From a virus, in IMG/VR virus record IMGVR_UViG_3300048927_000250, positions 151,419 through 215,418 of that record: 64,000 nt of DNA; one strand, given 5' to 3'. This document shows positions 33,284-41,431 of the stretch, one piece after another. Made by a program: the position numbers and the translations under genes. Position 1 is the first letter of the stretch; the number at the start of each line of letters is the position of its first letter. The notes under the pieces are model-generated. The model had not been told where the DNA came from. It saw only the letters and a list, made by a program, of their open reading frames with translations, and made no database searches.

Positions 33284-33640
33284 TTAGTGCGTGACGCGAG
33301 AGATTGTTAACCCGCCACGTTTGGATTTCGTCAGGTCGTAGTTCACCTGGGTGTACTTTTCCATCCCGGTAGCTTTAACCTGGGTCTTACCTTTCTTAGA
33401 CTCCATGGTGACACTGAAGTCGAGGTGCATGGTTTCCGCCACGTTCATCAGGTAGTTCAGCGAGAACGTGTGGTAGCGCCCATTACGGATAGCGCAGATA
33501 GCGTAATACTGGATACCGAGAGATGCGGCGATATCACGCATGGTAGCCTCTTGCGCTAACTTGTCGAGCAAGTAGCTGAGACGAACACCGAAAAAGTTAC
33601 GGGCTTCTACAAGAGCTTGATTCTTAATACGTTTTGACAT
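33284..33640 (-). CDS. Cro/C1-like helix-turn-helix protein
   Basis: The 118-residue product has a helix-turn-helix at about 33-60: TMRDIAASLGIQYYAICAIR then a recognition-helix end and SLNYLMNVAETMHLDFSVTME, the layout of Cro/C1-type repressors. Its C-terminal third is basic (KGKTQVKATG, then TKSKRGG). It probably binds DNA and may control early or middle genes of the phage or host genes. It is in an operon with the DUF4262 gene upstream and ends at a terminator. Confidence 0.7.
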   Translation of the reverse strand: MSKRIKNQALVEARNFFGVRLSYLLDKLAQEATMRDIAASLGIQYYAICAIRNGRYHTFSLNYLMNVAETMHLDFSVTMESKKGKTQVKATGMEKYTQVNYDLTKSKRGGLTISRVTH

Positions 33641-33652
33641 TAGTTCGGTCCT

Positions 33653-34141
33653 TTAAATAAGAGGTTGAACGAGGGTAGCGTTATAGCCTTTCTCAGTAGG
33701 AAGGCGATTTTGGTCATCTGCCAGAATCAACTGGACGAGTCCGTGAGTCGGCAGACAAACTTTCTGGTTGACGGCAAAGTAGGCTTTCTCTTTGATGCTC
33801 TCTGGCGTCAAGGTGCGTAACATGCAGCGGCGAAGGCTACTGCGGTTATGGTTGTCGCTACGGCTGTCCACCACCTTGAACGTGAACGGAACGTCCAGCT
33901 CGAAGGGTGCGCCATTTACCAGTGCATCAATGAAGTCTTTCAGATAACGACTGGACTGCGATAATGCGCTGGCTCCCGTAAGGACAACTTCGGGGAGTTT
34001 GAGGGTGGTGAGGCCCACGGTGTAGATAAAGTTGTTCGCGCCGTTCTTTGGGTCACGGACTTCAATCGGAACCCAGCCTCTTTCTGCGACGGCACTGCGA
34101 ACGTTAGAATAGAGCTGGTCCAGTTCCTTGCGTGTACTCAT
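33653..34141 (-). CDS. DUF4262 protein
   Basis: The 162-residue protein has the DUF4262 pattern: RGWVPIEVRD, then FIYTVGLTTLKLPEVVLTG, then a helical part. The family occurs in many phages and bacteria, and its role is not known to me. A basic stretch (NHNRSSLRRCMLRTL) lies about 95-110. GAGG stands before the ATG. The gene lies in the operon downstream of the early promoter at 36610. Confidence 0.7.
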   Translation of the reverse strand: MSTRKELDQLYSNVRSAVAERGWVPIEVRDPKNGANNFIYTVGLTTLKLPEVVLTGASALSQSSRYLKDFIDALVNGAPFELDVPFTFKVVDSRSDNHNRSSLRRCMLRTLTPESIKEKAYFAVNQKVCLPTHGLVQLILADDQNRLPTEKGYNATLVQPLI

Positions 34142-34154
34142 GAAAACCTCAGTA

Positions 34155-34172
34155 GGGAGGGAAACCCCTCCC
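34155..34172 (-). terminator. Hairpin between two genes of the operon
   Basis: A 7-bp stem (gggaggg/ccctccc) with an AAAC loop lies 4 bases past the stop at 34177. The minus strand continues TACTGAGGTTTT without an immediate T run, so it may attenuate or protect RNA more than terminate. Confidence 0.4.
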
Positions 34173-34176
34173 GACG

Positions 34177-34644
34177 TTATGCCGCGATGTTGCGGAAGAT
34201 AGATTGCGCAAACCCAAACACGCGTTCCGGGTCAGTCCCGGTGGCGTTGTGTTCTTGCAGCGCCTGGCGGAAGTAGTCGCTCAGCTTACCGCTGCGACTG
34301 ATGATGGGACGGTCGGAGAAGGCAAGCCATTCTTCGTCGTCAATGGAAACAACGGTTGGGGAACCCCAGACGATGGCGTCAAAGGTCAGACCATAGTTGT
34401 TCTTCAGGTCATCACGGATGACTTCAGCGTAATGGCTGATGCGATGAATTTTACCTGGGCTGTTACGGGTTAATTGAAAAACCTCCAGACCGGCGTCGGT
34501 GAGGACAACCGCGGAGTAAGGCATGTGGCGAGCGTTGTGACTCATGCGAAGGAGAACACTGCGTTTCTCATCAGTACCAATGACGGAGATTTCGCGCAGC
34601 TTCCCTTCTGATAGGCGAATAGTGACTGTCATTAACGAGGACAT
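34177..34644 (-). CDS. Protein of unknown function
   Basis: The 155-residue product starts at the ATG at 34644, where AAGGG lies 9-10 bases upstream. A second ATG at 34632 lacks a site. The first half is beta-rich (TVTIRLSEGKLREISVIG), the second helical (LSDYFRQALQEHN). It overlaps the upstream zinc-ribbon gene by 13 bases. No known domain. Confidence 0.6.
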   Translation of the reverse strand: MSSLMTVTIRLSEGKLREISVIGTDEKRSVLLRMSHNARHMPYSAVVLTDAGLEVFQLTRNSPGKIHRISHYAEVIRDDLKNNYGLTFDAIVWGSPTVVSIDDEEWLAFSDRPIISRSGKLSDYFRQALQEHNATGTDPERVFGFAQSIFRNIAA

Positions 34645-35066
34645 GGTTTCTTACCCTTACAGTTTGGTTGGCAGTATTTACCAAACCCTGTTATGGTTGT
34701 TAAGTTAACAGGGAAATCAGAGATAACAGGGTTAACCCGACCGCAACCTTGACATTTAGCCAGCCGAATATTGTCGGGGACAAAGACCATCAGTGGATTA
34801 CTTTTAAATTCTTCACGGATGAGGCGGTCGTTGGTTATGGCGGTGGTTTCCCTACAGGTGGTGCAGTACTTGTAAATTTTGTCGCGGAACGTGAACTCCG
34901 CAATGTCGAGCTGTTCTTTACAGCACGGACATTCTTTCTCGGTGAGGACCTCCTTCACTTTGGTGACCCGAGGTTTCTTAACGTCCTTGTTGGCAGTACC
35001 GGCTTTGATAGGGGTACTGTGAAAGAACTGGTTCGGGTCGTACTGGTTGCCGTTACGGTCTAACAT
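34632..35066 (-). CDS. Small zinc-ribbon-like protein
   Basis: The product is 144 residues from the ATG at 35066, with AAGGA 8 bases upstream. A TTG at 35090 is less likely. Cys pairs CPCC and CTTC (about 46-49 and 68-71), and then CQGC and a later Cys pair near the end (CQPNC), could hold one or two zinc ions. Such ribbons bind nucleic acid or protein. The basic end GKKPCPR fits that. No specific family. Confidence 0.65.
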   Translation of the reverse strand: MLDRNGNQYDPNQFFHSTPIKAGTANKDVKKPRVTKVKEVLTEKECPCCKEQLDIAEFTFRDKIYKYCTTCRETTAITNDRLIREEFKSNPLMVFVPDNIRLAKCQGCGRVNPVISDFPVNLTTITGFGKYCQPNCKGKKPCPR

Positions 35067-35114
35067 TTGATATTCCTTATTAGCGGTCAATGCCGCGATG
35101 GTAAATGGTGTTGG

Positions 35115-35507
35115 TTACAGCTTGATAACTTTGTCAACGAGCATGTAGGATGGTTCGTCGTCAAAATACCCTTCGCTACTTGCAATGCGGTAGTGTTTCC
35201 GTGCTTCACGTGACGTGGCCACTTGACCGGTTTTGCGATGGAACTCCTGCTGACGTTGTATGTTTGCCAGATAGTCGACTTGGTGTTTGTCGAGTGCCTG
35301 AATGGTTTCTTCTACATCGGAGACCGGGAGACTAAAAGCGTGTGCAATCATCTCATCGGTGAAGTTGTTCTCACGCATCTGGTGAAAGCTTTCGTACGGG
35401 GCGTATTGTAAACCAGCAACCGCCCGACTACGTTCTGAGTCGATACGGTCCGACTCCATCAGAATGTCCAAACACTCACGACGTTCGCTTTCGAATTGTT
35501 CGCTCAT
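35115..35507 (-). CDS. Helical accessory protein, paralogue of the next gene upstream
   Basis: The 130-residue protein aligns along its length with the one coded at 35504-35965: R-R-E-x-x-x-x-L at the start, then FTDEMIAHAFSLPVSDVEETIQAL beside MTVEMVSQAFTMSHDDIENVLAAM (shown in parts), then a helix and a closing Y-x-x-x-x-Y-x-L-x-D-K. The central helix-turn-helix-like pair could bind DNA or RNA, but this is unproven. The genes overlap by 4 bases, so a tandem duplication is the simplest origin. Confidence 0.65.
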   Translation of the reverse strand: MSEQFESERRECLDILMESDRIDSERSRAVAGLQYAPYESFHQMRENNFTDEMIAHAFSLPVSDVEETIQALDKHQVDYLANIQRQQEFHRKTGQVATSREARKHYRIASSEGYFDDEPSYMLVDKVIKL

Positions 35508-35965
35508 GGTAGTCTCCCGAAACCATAGTCACTTTGTGGAGGGAAGTCGGGGTACAAGCTGTACATCGACTCATCAAAAGGTTTGTCGCTAAGGACGTAA
35601 TCGCCCGCCCCGGCGTAAGAGTATTCGCGCTCAACCCGGTAGAAGTGTCGGGTGTTTTCGGAATGGACTGACTTACCGTGGGTCTGTTCGAACGCCGCTG
35701 ATTTCTCGTTCCACTCGCGCATTTCACCACGAAACTTCTTCATGGCAGCGAGAACATTCTCAATGTCATCGTGCGACATGGTGAATGCCTGAGAAACCAT
35801 CTCGACCGTCATGTAGTTATCGAGCATCTTCTGGATTTCGTAAATCGGGTCACCTTCATACGGTGCTACTGCATTCTGATACTCCCGGTCTATCTTTATC
35901 CATTCGTTTAATAGCTCAACATATTCCCGTCGGGTCATTTCCCAACGGCGCTGGAAGATATCCAT
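35504..35965 (-). CDS. Helical accessory protein, paralogue of the next gene downstream
   Basis: The 153-residue protein shares its plan with its neighbour at 35115-35507 and has about 20 extra residues at the C-terminus (Tyr/Phe/Pro-rich, SLYPDFPPQSDYGFGRLP). The shared part holds a short helix-turn-helix-like segment at about 52-75. GGAGG stands 4-5 bases before the ATG. Function unknown. Confidence 0.65.
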   Translation of the reverse strand: MDIFQRRWEMTRREYVELLNEWIKIDREYQNAVAPYEGDPIYEIQKMLDNYMTVEMVSQAFTMSHDDIENVLAAMKKFRGEMREWNEKSAAFEQTHGKSVHSENTRHFYRVEREYSYAGAGDYVLSDKPFDESMYSLYPDFPPQSDYGFGRLP

Positions 35966-35973
35966 GTTACCTC

Positions 35974-36576
35974 CTAGTGACAGTTAACGTGGTTGTACTC
36001 TTCGGCCATCAGCTGTTGAATACGTTTTTTGATGCCGTCGCTCTCAACGCCCGGTGGGTTGATGACATCGACAAACGTGATGCCGTGCTGACGCAAGAGT
36101 TCCATGATACCGGACAGCCCTTTCTCTTCCGCCCCTTCGATATCAATCTTCGCAAACGCTCCGCCGTAGATTTCACCCGGTGGAACATAGTGGTCAATTT
36201 CAATCTTCAGTTCGTTCATCGGAATGGAGTGGCGGAACTTGTGGTGGATGTTCCCGGCAAAGGCAAGGACCTGACGGAAGCCGTGTTCGTCAATCACCAC
36301 TTCGGTTTCGATACATTCGCTGTTGATGGAACCGGCAGTGCGAGGGAGACGGAACTTGGTGGCGGCCTCGTACAGTTCTTTATCGGTTTCCCCATGGTCA
36401 TCAAAGGTGACAGTACGGCGAACGCGGTTGGTAACACGCATTCCTTTATCGGTAGTCGAGTTTGTCTCGGCCTGAATCATGTACTGGGCATTACCGCGTT
36501 TACTGTTCAACATGGCTTTGGACCCGACACCCAACATGACAAACAAACATAACTCTGCTTCTTTGGCAGTACTCAT
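35974..36576 (-). CDS. Protein with CYTH-like C-terminal features
   Basis: The 200-residue product is the first gene after an early promoter. Residues 88-145 have the strand pattern of CYTH (triphosphate tunnel) enzymes: ECIETEVVID, then RHSIPMNELKIEIDHYV and GGAFAKIDIE, with the alternating charged residues that line the tunnel. The N-terminal ExExK motif of true CYTH proteins is not seen clearly. If related, it would bind nucleoside triphosphates or long-chain phosphates. A separate unknown fold is equally possible. Confidence 0.5.
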   Translation of the reverse strand: MSTAKEAELCLFVMLGVGSKAMLNSKRGNAQYMIQAETNSTTDKGMRVTNRVRRTVTFDDHGETDKELYEAATKFRLPRTAGSINSECIETEVVIDEHGFRQVLAFAGNIHHKFRHSIPMNELKIEIDHYVPPGEIYGGAFAKIDIEGAEEKGLSGIMELLRQHGITFVDVINPPGVESDGIKKRIQQLMAEEYNHVNCH

Positions 36577-36609
36577 GACAAAATCCTTATTAAGGTTAAG
36601 TTCAAGTAA

Positions 36610-36617
36610 GTAATATA
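36610..36617 (-). promoter_or_regulatory. Early promoter of the operon 36576 to 31584
   Basis: The minus strand reads TATATTAC-TTAC-TTGA, 34 bases before the first ATG. The box is exact, and the downstream motif differs in its first base only. GGTC just upstream is shared with the box at 48769. Confidence 0.75.
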
Positions 36618-36784
36618 GACCTCAGTCCGAATGCAAAATAAAAGCATATTCGGGGAACAGACCCGGATATTATTCACGGGTCTATTCAAGGGGTGAATTG
36701 GTAAAGTTATCTTTTGGTCTGTTCGCTACTGCGGGTGCGAACAAGATGACTTTATTAATTTTTCCGACTTTATTGCCGAAAAGA

Positions 36785-37483
36785 TTAGGTTCGTGAGGCT
36801 GTAACAAATTCCATCTGGTGCTCGAAGGCAGTCAGCATGGTAATCTCGCGGTAGGCTCGCTTATGGCTCTCAACCATCTGGCGGGTGAACTTGCGAAATT
36901 CAGCTACAGTCCGTGGCTTCCCATTCTCTTTCAGGAAATACCGTTTATTTTTCGACGGTGATGTTCGGGCCGCTTGATAGGCGACGCGATTACTTTTGGC
37001 ACTCAGGATTTTCAGCGCGCCGCCTGGTCCTAGCAGGTGGGCGGTATAAACCTCGGCGGTACTAACAGGCCGACCAAGTCGACTCTCCAGGATACCCCGG
37101 TTCTCCTTGATGTATTCGGCAGTCATAAGCAGGTTGGCGCGGGGATTGGATTTCCGAGTCTTCATGGAAAGCCCATATTTTTTCCCGTACGTCTTTAGCA
37201 TCGCTAGCCAGGTGCTGTCAATAAAGGCACCCATTCCGGCAGCGCTACTACCCTCACCGTTCTTTGCTTTGGGGTTGAACTTCGACTCAATGCTGATGAA
37301 GGTCACCAGTTCCATCGGGTCGACCCCGGTTTGGTTAGCGACTTGTAACACTAACTTGCCGTACTTCTCCATCCCGGCGTAATTGACCTTCACGGGTCCG
37401 GTACTGGTGGTCGCCATTACCGGTGCCGCTAACAGGCCAAGGGTCAGCAAAAGGGTGCTGAGCCAGAGCGTAAAGATGCGCAT
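36785..37483 (-). CDS. Exported lytic transglycosylase (SLT domain)
   Basis: The 232-residue protein begins with a classic signal peptide: MRIF, then a hydrophobic run LWLSTLLLTLGLLAA and a likely cut after PVMA (residue 24). The mature part is an SLT domain with catalytic Glu66 in ISIESKFNP, followed by SSAAGMGAFIDSTW (79-92). It would act in the periplasm on peptidoglycan. This could open the wall for lysis, alter it during infection or exclude other phages. It is separate from the two-domain endolysin at 62859, which lacks a signal peptide. GGAG stands 9 bases before the ATG. Confidence 0.85.
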   Translation of the reverse strand: MRIFTLWLSTLLLTLGLLAAPVMATTSTGPVKVNYAGMEKYGKLVLQVANQTGVDPMELVTFISIESKFNPKAKNGEGSSAAGMGAFIDSTWLAMLKTYGKKYGLSMKTRKSNPRANLLMTAEYIKENRGILESRLGRPVSTAEVYTAHLLGPGGALKILSAKSNRVAYQAARTSPSKNKRYFLKENGKPRTVAEFRKFTRQMVESHKRAYREITMLTAFEHQMEFVTASRT

Positions 37484-37530
37484 GTGGTAGTCTCCAAGTT
37501 AGGGGAGTCGCCACTCCCCTTAAATTATTA

Positions 37531-38157
37531 TCAGTCTTGCTCGACTGGATTAAAGTAAGCTCCCATGAAGAACGTTGGGTCTTCGTAGTCATTGAACAGA
37601 ACGGTTTTACGTTCCGGGGTATTATAAATCGCAAAGATGTCCGAGCCCATGGAACCGTGTTGGGCCATGATACTCAGTGCATACATAAGTTCGCTTGGAT
37701 TGAACAAATCCGGCGTTTTAGTGTCATCTTCGCGTGGCGCTGGGAGGTCTTCGCCTTCTTCAAAGCAGAGGAAGGTCTCCGGCATGTCGTTCACCCACCA
37801 GGCAAGGACACGCTTGTTGTCGCCGTGTTCCAGGATGAGGTGACTGGACGTTTCGCTGTGATGATACCCCAGCTTTTTGAAGTCAGGGTACAGGGCAATG
37901 AGGTGGAAGAAACGGTACTGCACGTAATCTTCGCCCATCATCCCGGCTAAATCGGTTAACGCGCCAGCAGACCCGTATTGGGTAATCGCAGGCGAGGTTG
38001 AATACTCTTCCGGGCGGGGTAACAGCGGAGCAGGAATCGGGAAACGTACCGGAGTACTGTCACCCGTCAATGCTGTCAGGTCAACGACTGCTACGTTGTC
38101 TTCAAACTTGACGACACCACCACGGCGAACCGTCACCTTAGGTAAAGGCTTGTTCAT
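37531..38157 (-). CDS. Protein of unknown function
   Basis: The product is 208 residues from the ATG at 38157 with GGAG upstream. The frame could begin six codons earlier at a TTG, but that is inside the site. A basic start MNKPLPKVTVRRGG is followed by beta segments, a Pro-rich linker (near 42-55) and a mainly acidic C-terminal half. A perfect 8-bp hairpin (37501-37520) follows its stop but lacks a T tract on this strand. It lies upstream of the transglycosylase gene in the same direction. Confidence 0.6.
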   Translation of the reverse strand: MNKPLPKVTVRRGGVVKFEDNVAVVDLTALTGDSTPVRFPIPAPLLPRPEEYSTSPAITQYGSAGALTDLAGMMGEDYVQYRFFHLIALYPDFKKLGYHHSETSSHLILEHGDNKRVLAWWVNDMPETFLCFEEGEDLPAPREDDTKTPDLFNPSELMYALSIMAQHGSMGSDIFAIYNTPERKTVLFNDYEDPTFFMGAYFNPVEQD

Positions 38158-38186
38158 GTTCTTCTCCAGAAACAAACAAAAAAGAA

Positions 38187-38206
38187 ACCGGCGCGTGGAC
38201 GCCGGT
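38187..38206 (-). terminator. Intrinsic terminator
   Basis: A 7-bp stem (accggcg/cgccggt) with a 6-base loop is followed on the minus strand by TTCTTTTTTGTTTG. It ends the operon whose last gene stops at 38302. Confidence 0.9.
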
Positions 38207-38301
38207 CAGGGAAAGACCTACTTGCTTGCTGACACAAGCGGTAGGCGAATGAGCCATGTAGTTCGTTATTTTGTTCACAACAAAGAACACGGCCGTAAAT
38301 T

Positions 38302-38637
38302 TTAACTAGGGGCCTTCATCCCCGGTTCCATCACAAAGTCAATCGACGTGATGGCACCGATTTGACGACGGTGGTACTTTCCCGGATAGACCTGGTGTTC
38401 CAGAATCAGACCCCGGGGTTTCCGATAGGTCAGGTAGTTGTGCAGGCGAGAAAAGAGAACGTCGAGTTCAGCTTTCCCCATGGAGATGTGACATTTATCT
38501 TCAACCAGTTCTTCCATGAAACCGCGCCATTCTTTCGAAGGGATAACGTAGAACCCTTTGTCGACTTGACGCTTCAGTTTCAGGATATGGCGATGTAACT
38601 TCTGGGCCTGGGCGTGAGTGAGAGTTAATACTTTCAT
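38302..38637 (-). CDS. Small basic protein of unknown function
   Basis: The 111-residue product starts with a basic, His-rich helix (HAQAQKLHRHILKLKRQVDKG in two parts), continues with helices and ends with strands and MEPGMKAPS. GGAGC lies about 7 bases before the ATG, which shares ATGA with the upstream stop. A basic helix suggests nucleic acid binding, with no other support. A 95-base space to the terminator contains a small stem-loop. Confidence 0.6.
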   Translation of the reverse strand: MKVLTLTHAQAQKLHRHILKLKRQVDKGFYVIPSKEWRGFMEELVEDKCHISMGKAELDVLFSRLHNYLTYRKPRGLILEHQVYPGKYHRRQIGAITSIDFVMEPGMKAPS

Positions 38638-39008
38638 GCTTGCGCTCCTGCTTCCATAGCACGTAATTCGGATGGTAAGAGGTAACCAGTTCGAGACATG
38701 GCTTCAACCTTCGAGGCGACTTCGACGTCGCCAATTGGAAGTTTGATGCACACGCCGATGTCAACCCGGTGTACGATAAACCCTGCACGTTCCAGGTGGG
38801 TCGCAAGTGCCCACTTGATTTCACCGCTATCCGTGAACATGGCGTTCTGAAGATAGTTGTAGATGTGGAAGTAATCGTACTCAAACAGTTCCTGTACTGT
38901 CTGTTCACCAAAGTGAATCGCAGGGTCTGCACACAGCATGTTAAGACGGGAGATGACAATCGAAGCCTGGCGAGAGAGTTCTTCTTTGCAGCGGAATAAT
39001 ACGGTCAT
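38634..39008 (-). CDS. Small helical protein of unknown function
   Basis: The 124-residue product is mostly helical, with a Cys-containing N-terminal half and a segment IVHRVDIGVCIKLPIGDVEV (79-98) forming two strands, after which a last helix ends AMEAGAQA. AAGGA precedes the ATG. It overlaps the next gene by 4 bases. No known domain. Confidence 0.55.
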   Translation of the reverse strand: MTVLFRCKEELSRQASIVISRLNMLCADPAIHFGEQTVQELFEYDYFHIYNYLQNAMFTDSGEIKWALATHLERAGFIVHRVDIGVCIKLPIGDVEVASKVEAMSRTGYLLPSELRAMEAGAQA

Positions 39009-39048
39009 GGTAAGTCCTTAGCGGCTAGCCGCGATGATAAGTTAAGAA

Positions 39049-39417
39049 TCATTCTTTAACGCGATAGATTTCCAGGGTGTGTTTGTTGCCGTTAGTCCGT
39101 GCGCGCACATAAACTGCAAACGGAGTCAGGCGAGTAGAAGTACCACGCCATACACCTTCAAACACGTCAACACCCATAGTGACAACGGCCTGCATACGAC
39201 TACTTTCACTAATCAGACCTTTGATTTTCAGGAACGTTTCGATTTCCTGGTGAATCTGGAACTGTTGCGTTTTCAGGATTGGACCTACCAGTACCGGCAT
39301 TTCCATAAAACCTTTGCAGAAGTCCAGTGACACATTGTCACCCCGAAGAAGGAAGTGAGAACGGTCGATGCGGCTGAACTTGAGTACTTCTTCTTTCAGG
39401 GTGATGTGACTGAACAT
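39049..39417 (-). CDS. Small protein of unknown function
   Basis: The 122-residue product has an N-terminal strand-helix part, a middle with QQFQIHQEIETFLKIKG (a long helix) and a beta-rich end (TPFAVYVRARTNGNKHTLEIYRVKE split by turns). GGAG stands before the ATG. A terminator at 39440 precedes the gene. No family is recognised. Confidence 0.55.
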   Translation of the reverse strand: MFSHITLKEEVLKFSRIDRSHFLLRGDNVSLDFCKGFMEMPVLVGPILKTQQFQIHQEIETFLKIKGLISESSRMQAVVTMGVDVFEGVWRGTSTRLTPFAVYVRARTNGNKHTLEIYRVKE

Positions 39418-39439
39418 AATTATTCTCCGTAGTTTAAAA

Positions 39440-39458
39440 AAGGAGCCACTGGCTCCTT
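39440..39458 (-). terminator. Intrinsic terminator
   Basis: An 8-bp stem (aaggagcc/ggctcctt) with a 3-base ACT loop is followed on the minus strand by TTTTAAACT. It lies 7 bases after the stop at 39465. Confidence 0.8.
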
Positions 39459-39464
39459 GAGGTT

Positions 39465-40094
39465 TTAGTTTACAATGTTGAGTGTTTCAACGTCTTCGAT
39501 AATCCAGATGCCGTCGCTACCCATTCCCCAAGAACGCGGGGCTTGGTAAACTTCAATCATCAGGGTTTTAGCCTGGTACTTAAATACTGCCATGCGGCAC
39601 GGTTTCGCCAGCGCATGTTGAATTGCAGCTGGCAGCACCACGCCCAAATAATCCGGTTTGATGAAGGAGCCGTTCTCGGTAGTAGTGTCATCAAAACAGA
39701 ACTTCTTGCCGTTGGCTTCGTAGGTGCTGAAACCTTTCTCGCTACTAACCAGTTTAGCGACCTGGGCTTCTTCTGCTTCTGGTGCGTTAACGTCTAACGC
39801 AAACCAGGTCATGGCAGTTTCCCCGACCAACATTTCTTCGATAGGACCGGCCATGATTAACGCTGCTTGTTTCCCGTTGAACTCCTGGGTAACGTAACCA
39901 GCGACCCAGTTATTTTTGGCGATATCGTTTTTGATACCGTCGAAGATTGGGAACGGGAATTCGCCACCCAGGTTTACTTTACCGACGTTAGATTTGTTTT
40001 TGTCAAACACGTAATCTTTGCCAGCGACGGTAACAACCAGTTCATTTTTACCGTTGACATTCACGTTTACGTTTGCGTTGTTAGATGCGTTCAT
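39465..40094 (-). CDS. Protein of unknown function with its own early promoter
   Basis: The 209-residue product begins with an Asn/Val-rich alternation (MNASNNANVNVNVNGKNELVV) that looks like a strand or a flexible arm, then a mixed fold with many aromatic residues. It is bounded by an early promoter 97 bases upstream and a terminator just after, so it is a single-gene unit, as is usual for strongly expressed early proteins. AAGGAA stands before the ATG. No catalytic motif is seen. Confidence 0.65.
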   Translation of the reverse strand: MNASNNANVNVNVNGKNELVVTVAGKDYVFDKNKSNVGKVNLGGEFPFPIFDGIKNDIAKNNWVAGYVTQEFNGKQAALIMAGPIEEMLVGETAMTWFALDVNAPEAEEAQVAKLVSSEKGFSTYEANGKKFCFDDTTTENGSFIKPDYLGVVLPAAIQHALAKPCRMAVFKYQAKTLMIEVYQAPRSWGMGSDGIWIIEDVETLNIVN

Positions 40095-40190
40095 GATATT
40101 TCCTTAGAGCGTATTTGCTCGATGATAGAAAAGATAATAAGTGGGAGAATTCCCTGAGTGAAGCAAGGTATAGTACCCTAATTCACCCAG

Positions 40191-40198
40191 AGAATATA
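40191..40198 (-). promoter_or_regulatory. Early promoter of the single gene at 39465-40094
   Basis: The minus strand reads TATATTCT-CTGG-GTGA. The longer run AGTATATATT is shared with the promoters at 7869 and 13463. Two mismatches lie at the end of the box. Confidence 0.55.
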
Positions 40199-40202
40199 TA
40201 CT

Positions 40203-40823
40203 TCAGATTTGTTTGGAACGGGTTTGGAACTCCGTGTCCGACATGTCCGATAATTGCGCTTTGGCAATCTCGGCCAGACGCAGATACCGCATGGTAAAGG
40301 CTTCGCGGTAAATCTTCGCCGAGACCTCTTCCTGATACGCACTTTGTTCCAGCTCGCATAGCTGGTTCCAAAATGTCAAATCGAGACATCCTTCCTTCCC
40401 TGCAAAATAGTTACGAATGCGGCCACAGAAACGAATCCCCATTTCCCGGTAGGCGACCTGTTCAACGCCAGCTGTCACGTCCCTCAAGTTAAACCAGACG
40501 GGTGGTAGCTTTTTACCGCGGGTGGTACTGTAGGATATCGTGGAAGCAACTTCGTTAATCTTGCCAACCATCCCGTGGTAGGTCCCCTGACGACTCGCCA
40601 GACTCATCGGGATAAGGACGCGGAGACGAAGGGACAAGGGGAGTGCCTTCCAGGTGTGGTTGTTGCGTGTCCACTCGATGATACCTCGGACGAAGCGACA
40701 GCTGTCGCGGTTAGTGGGTAACTTCAGCGCCATCTCACGGAAGTTCTGTAATACCTGAATTTCCATGTTAACGAGATAGGCTAACGCTAACGAACTGCGT
40801 AAAGCACCATGGGAGTGAATCAT
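40203..40823 (-). CDS. Helical basic protein of unknown function
   Basis: The 206-residue product is helical and basic, with a hydrophobic N-terminal patch (SSLALAYLVNMEIQVL) that is likely part of a buried helix and no clear membrane span. A turn-rich middle (TTRGKKLPPVWF) follows. It shares TGATG with the upstream stop and has GGAG upstream. It resembles the 40823-41323 product only in its helical build. Function unknown. Confidence 0.6.
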   Translation of the reverse strand: MIHSHGALRSSLALAYLVNMEIQVLQNFREMALKLPTNRDSCRFVRGIIEWTRNNHTWKALPLSLRLRVLIPMSLASRQGTYHGMVGKINEVASTISYSTTRGKKLPPVWFNLRDVTAGVEQVAYREMGIRFCGRIRNYFAGKEGCLDLTFWNQLCELEQSAYQEEVSAKIYREAFTMRYLRLAEIAKAQLSDMSDTEFQTRSKQI

Positions 40824-41323
40824 CAGAAGTCTCCGTAGCTTAAACCGGAGTCAACGCGCTCTTCACGGAACAGCGTCATGACCTTCACGGCGTTGTTGTA
40901 GACCGTCGTGTTAGAAGACAACACGTGCTTACAATAAGCGTCGTAAAACTCGACTTCCGTAAATTTGGCATCCTTCGCCATTTTCAGTGCGCGGTCAATC
41001 AACTTCACTTCCCAGCGCGGGTCTTGCAGGAATTCAACCCAGGCATGACGCAGGACATGGTACGTTTTGGTCACTAGTGGGGTGTCCCAGAAAACCTTAT
41101 CATTCAGGTCAGCCTTCAGTTCTTCTGCAACCTGGATAGTGCGGCACGGGTGCATGTCCAGGAACGGGAGGTCTAGTCGCGCGAGTCGTACGTATCCCGC
41201 CAACTGTTTCTCACGAAACTCCGATATATCGGAAATATGAATCGTACCGCTAACAGGCATACGAAACTTGTAGCGAGGCAGCAAAGCAACGTCTTGTGAT
41301 TGTGTATCAGTAGTTCCGCCCAT
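40823..41323 (-). CDS. Helical protein of unknown function
   Basis: The 166-residue product has a flexible start, then FRMPVSGTIHISDISEF, and helices from about 60 onward, ending SGLSYGDF. CGGAG stands 9-10 bases before the ATG. It begins after a terminator and is coupled to the next gene. No family is recognised. Confidence 0.6.
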   Translation of the reverse strand: MGGTTDTQSQDVALLPRYKFRMPVSGTIHISDISEFREKQLAGYVRLARLDLPFLDMHPCRTIQVAEELKADLNDKVFWDTPLVTKTYHVLRHAWVEFLQDPRWEVKLIDRALKMAKDAKFTEVEFYDAYCKHVLSSNTTVYNNAVKVMTLFREERVDSGLSYGDF

Positions 41324-41407
41324 CGGTAGTTCTCCGCCATTTCATCCTTCGACTAAAGAAAGTAAATCTCAAATTACATACGAAGACCCGATGCGTCAAA
41401 AAAAAAA

Positions 41408-41429
41408 GAGAGGGGCGCAAACCCCTCTC
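41408..41429 (-). terminator. Intrinsic terminator
   Basis: An 8-bp stem (gagagggg/cccctctc) with a 6-base loop is followed on the minus strand by TTTTTTTTTT. It lies 3 bases from the stop at 41432 and is among the strongest here. Confidence 0.9.
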
Positions 41430-41431
41430 TT

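Noticed and set aside
38249-38305. 18-codon plus-strand frame starting MSHVVRYF
   Set aside because: Too short, poor ribosome site and placed within a minus-strand operon trailer.
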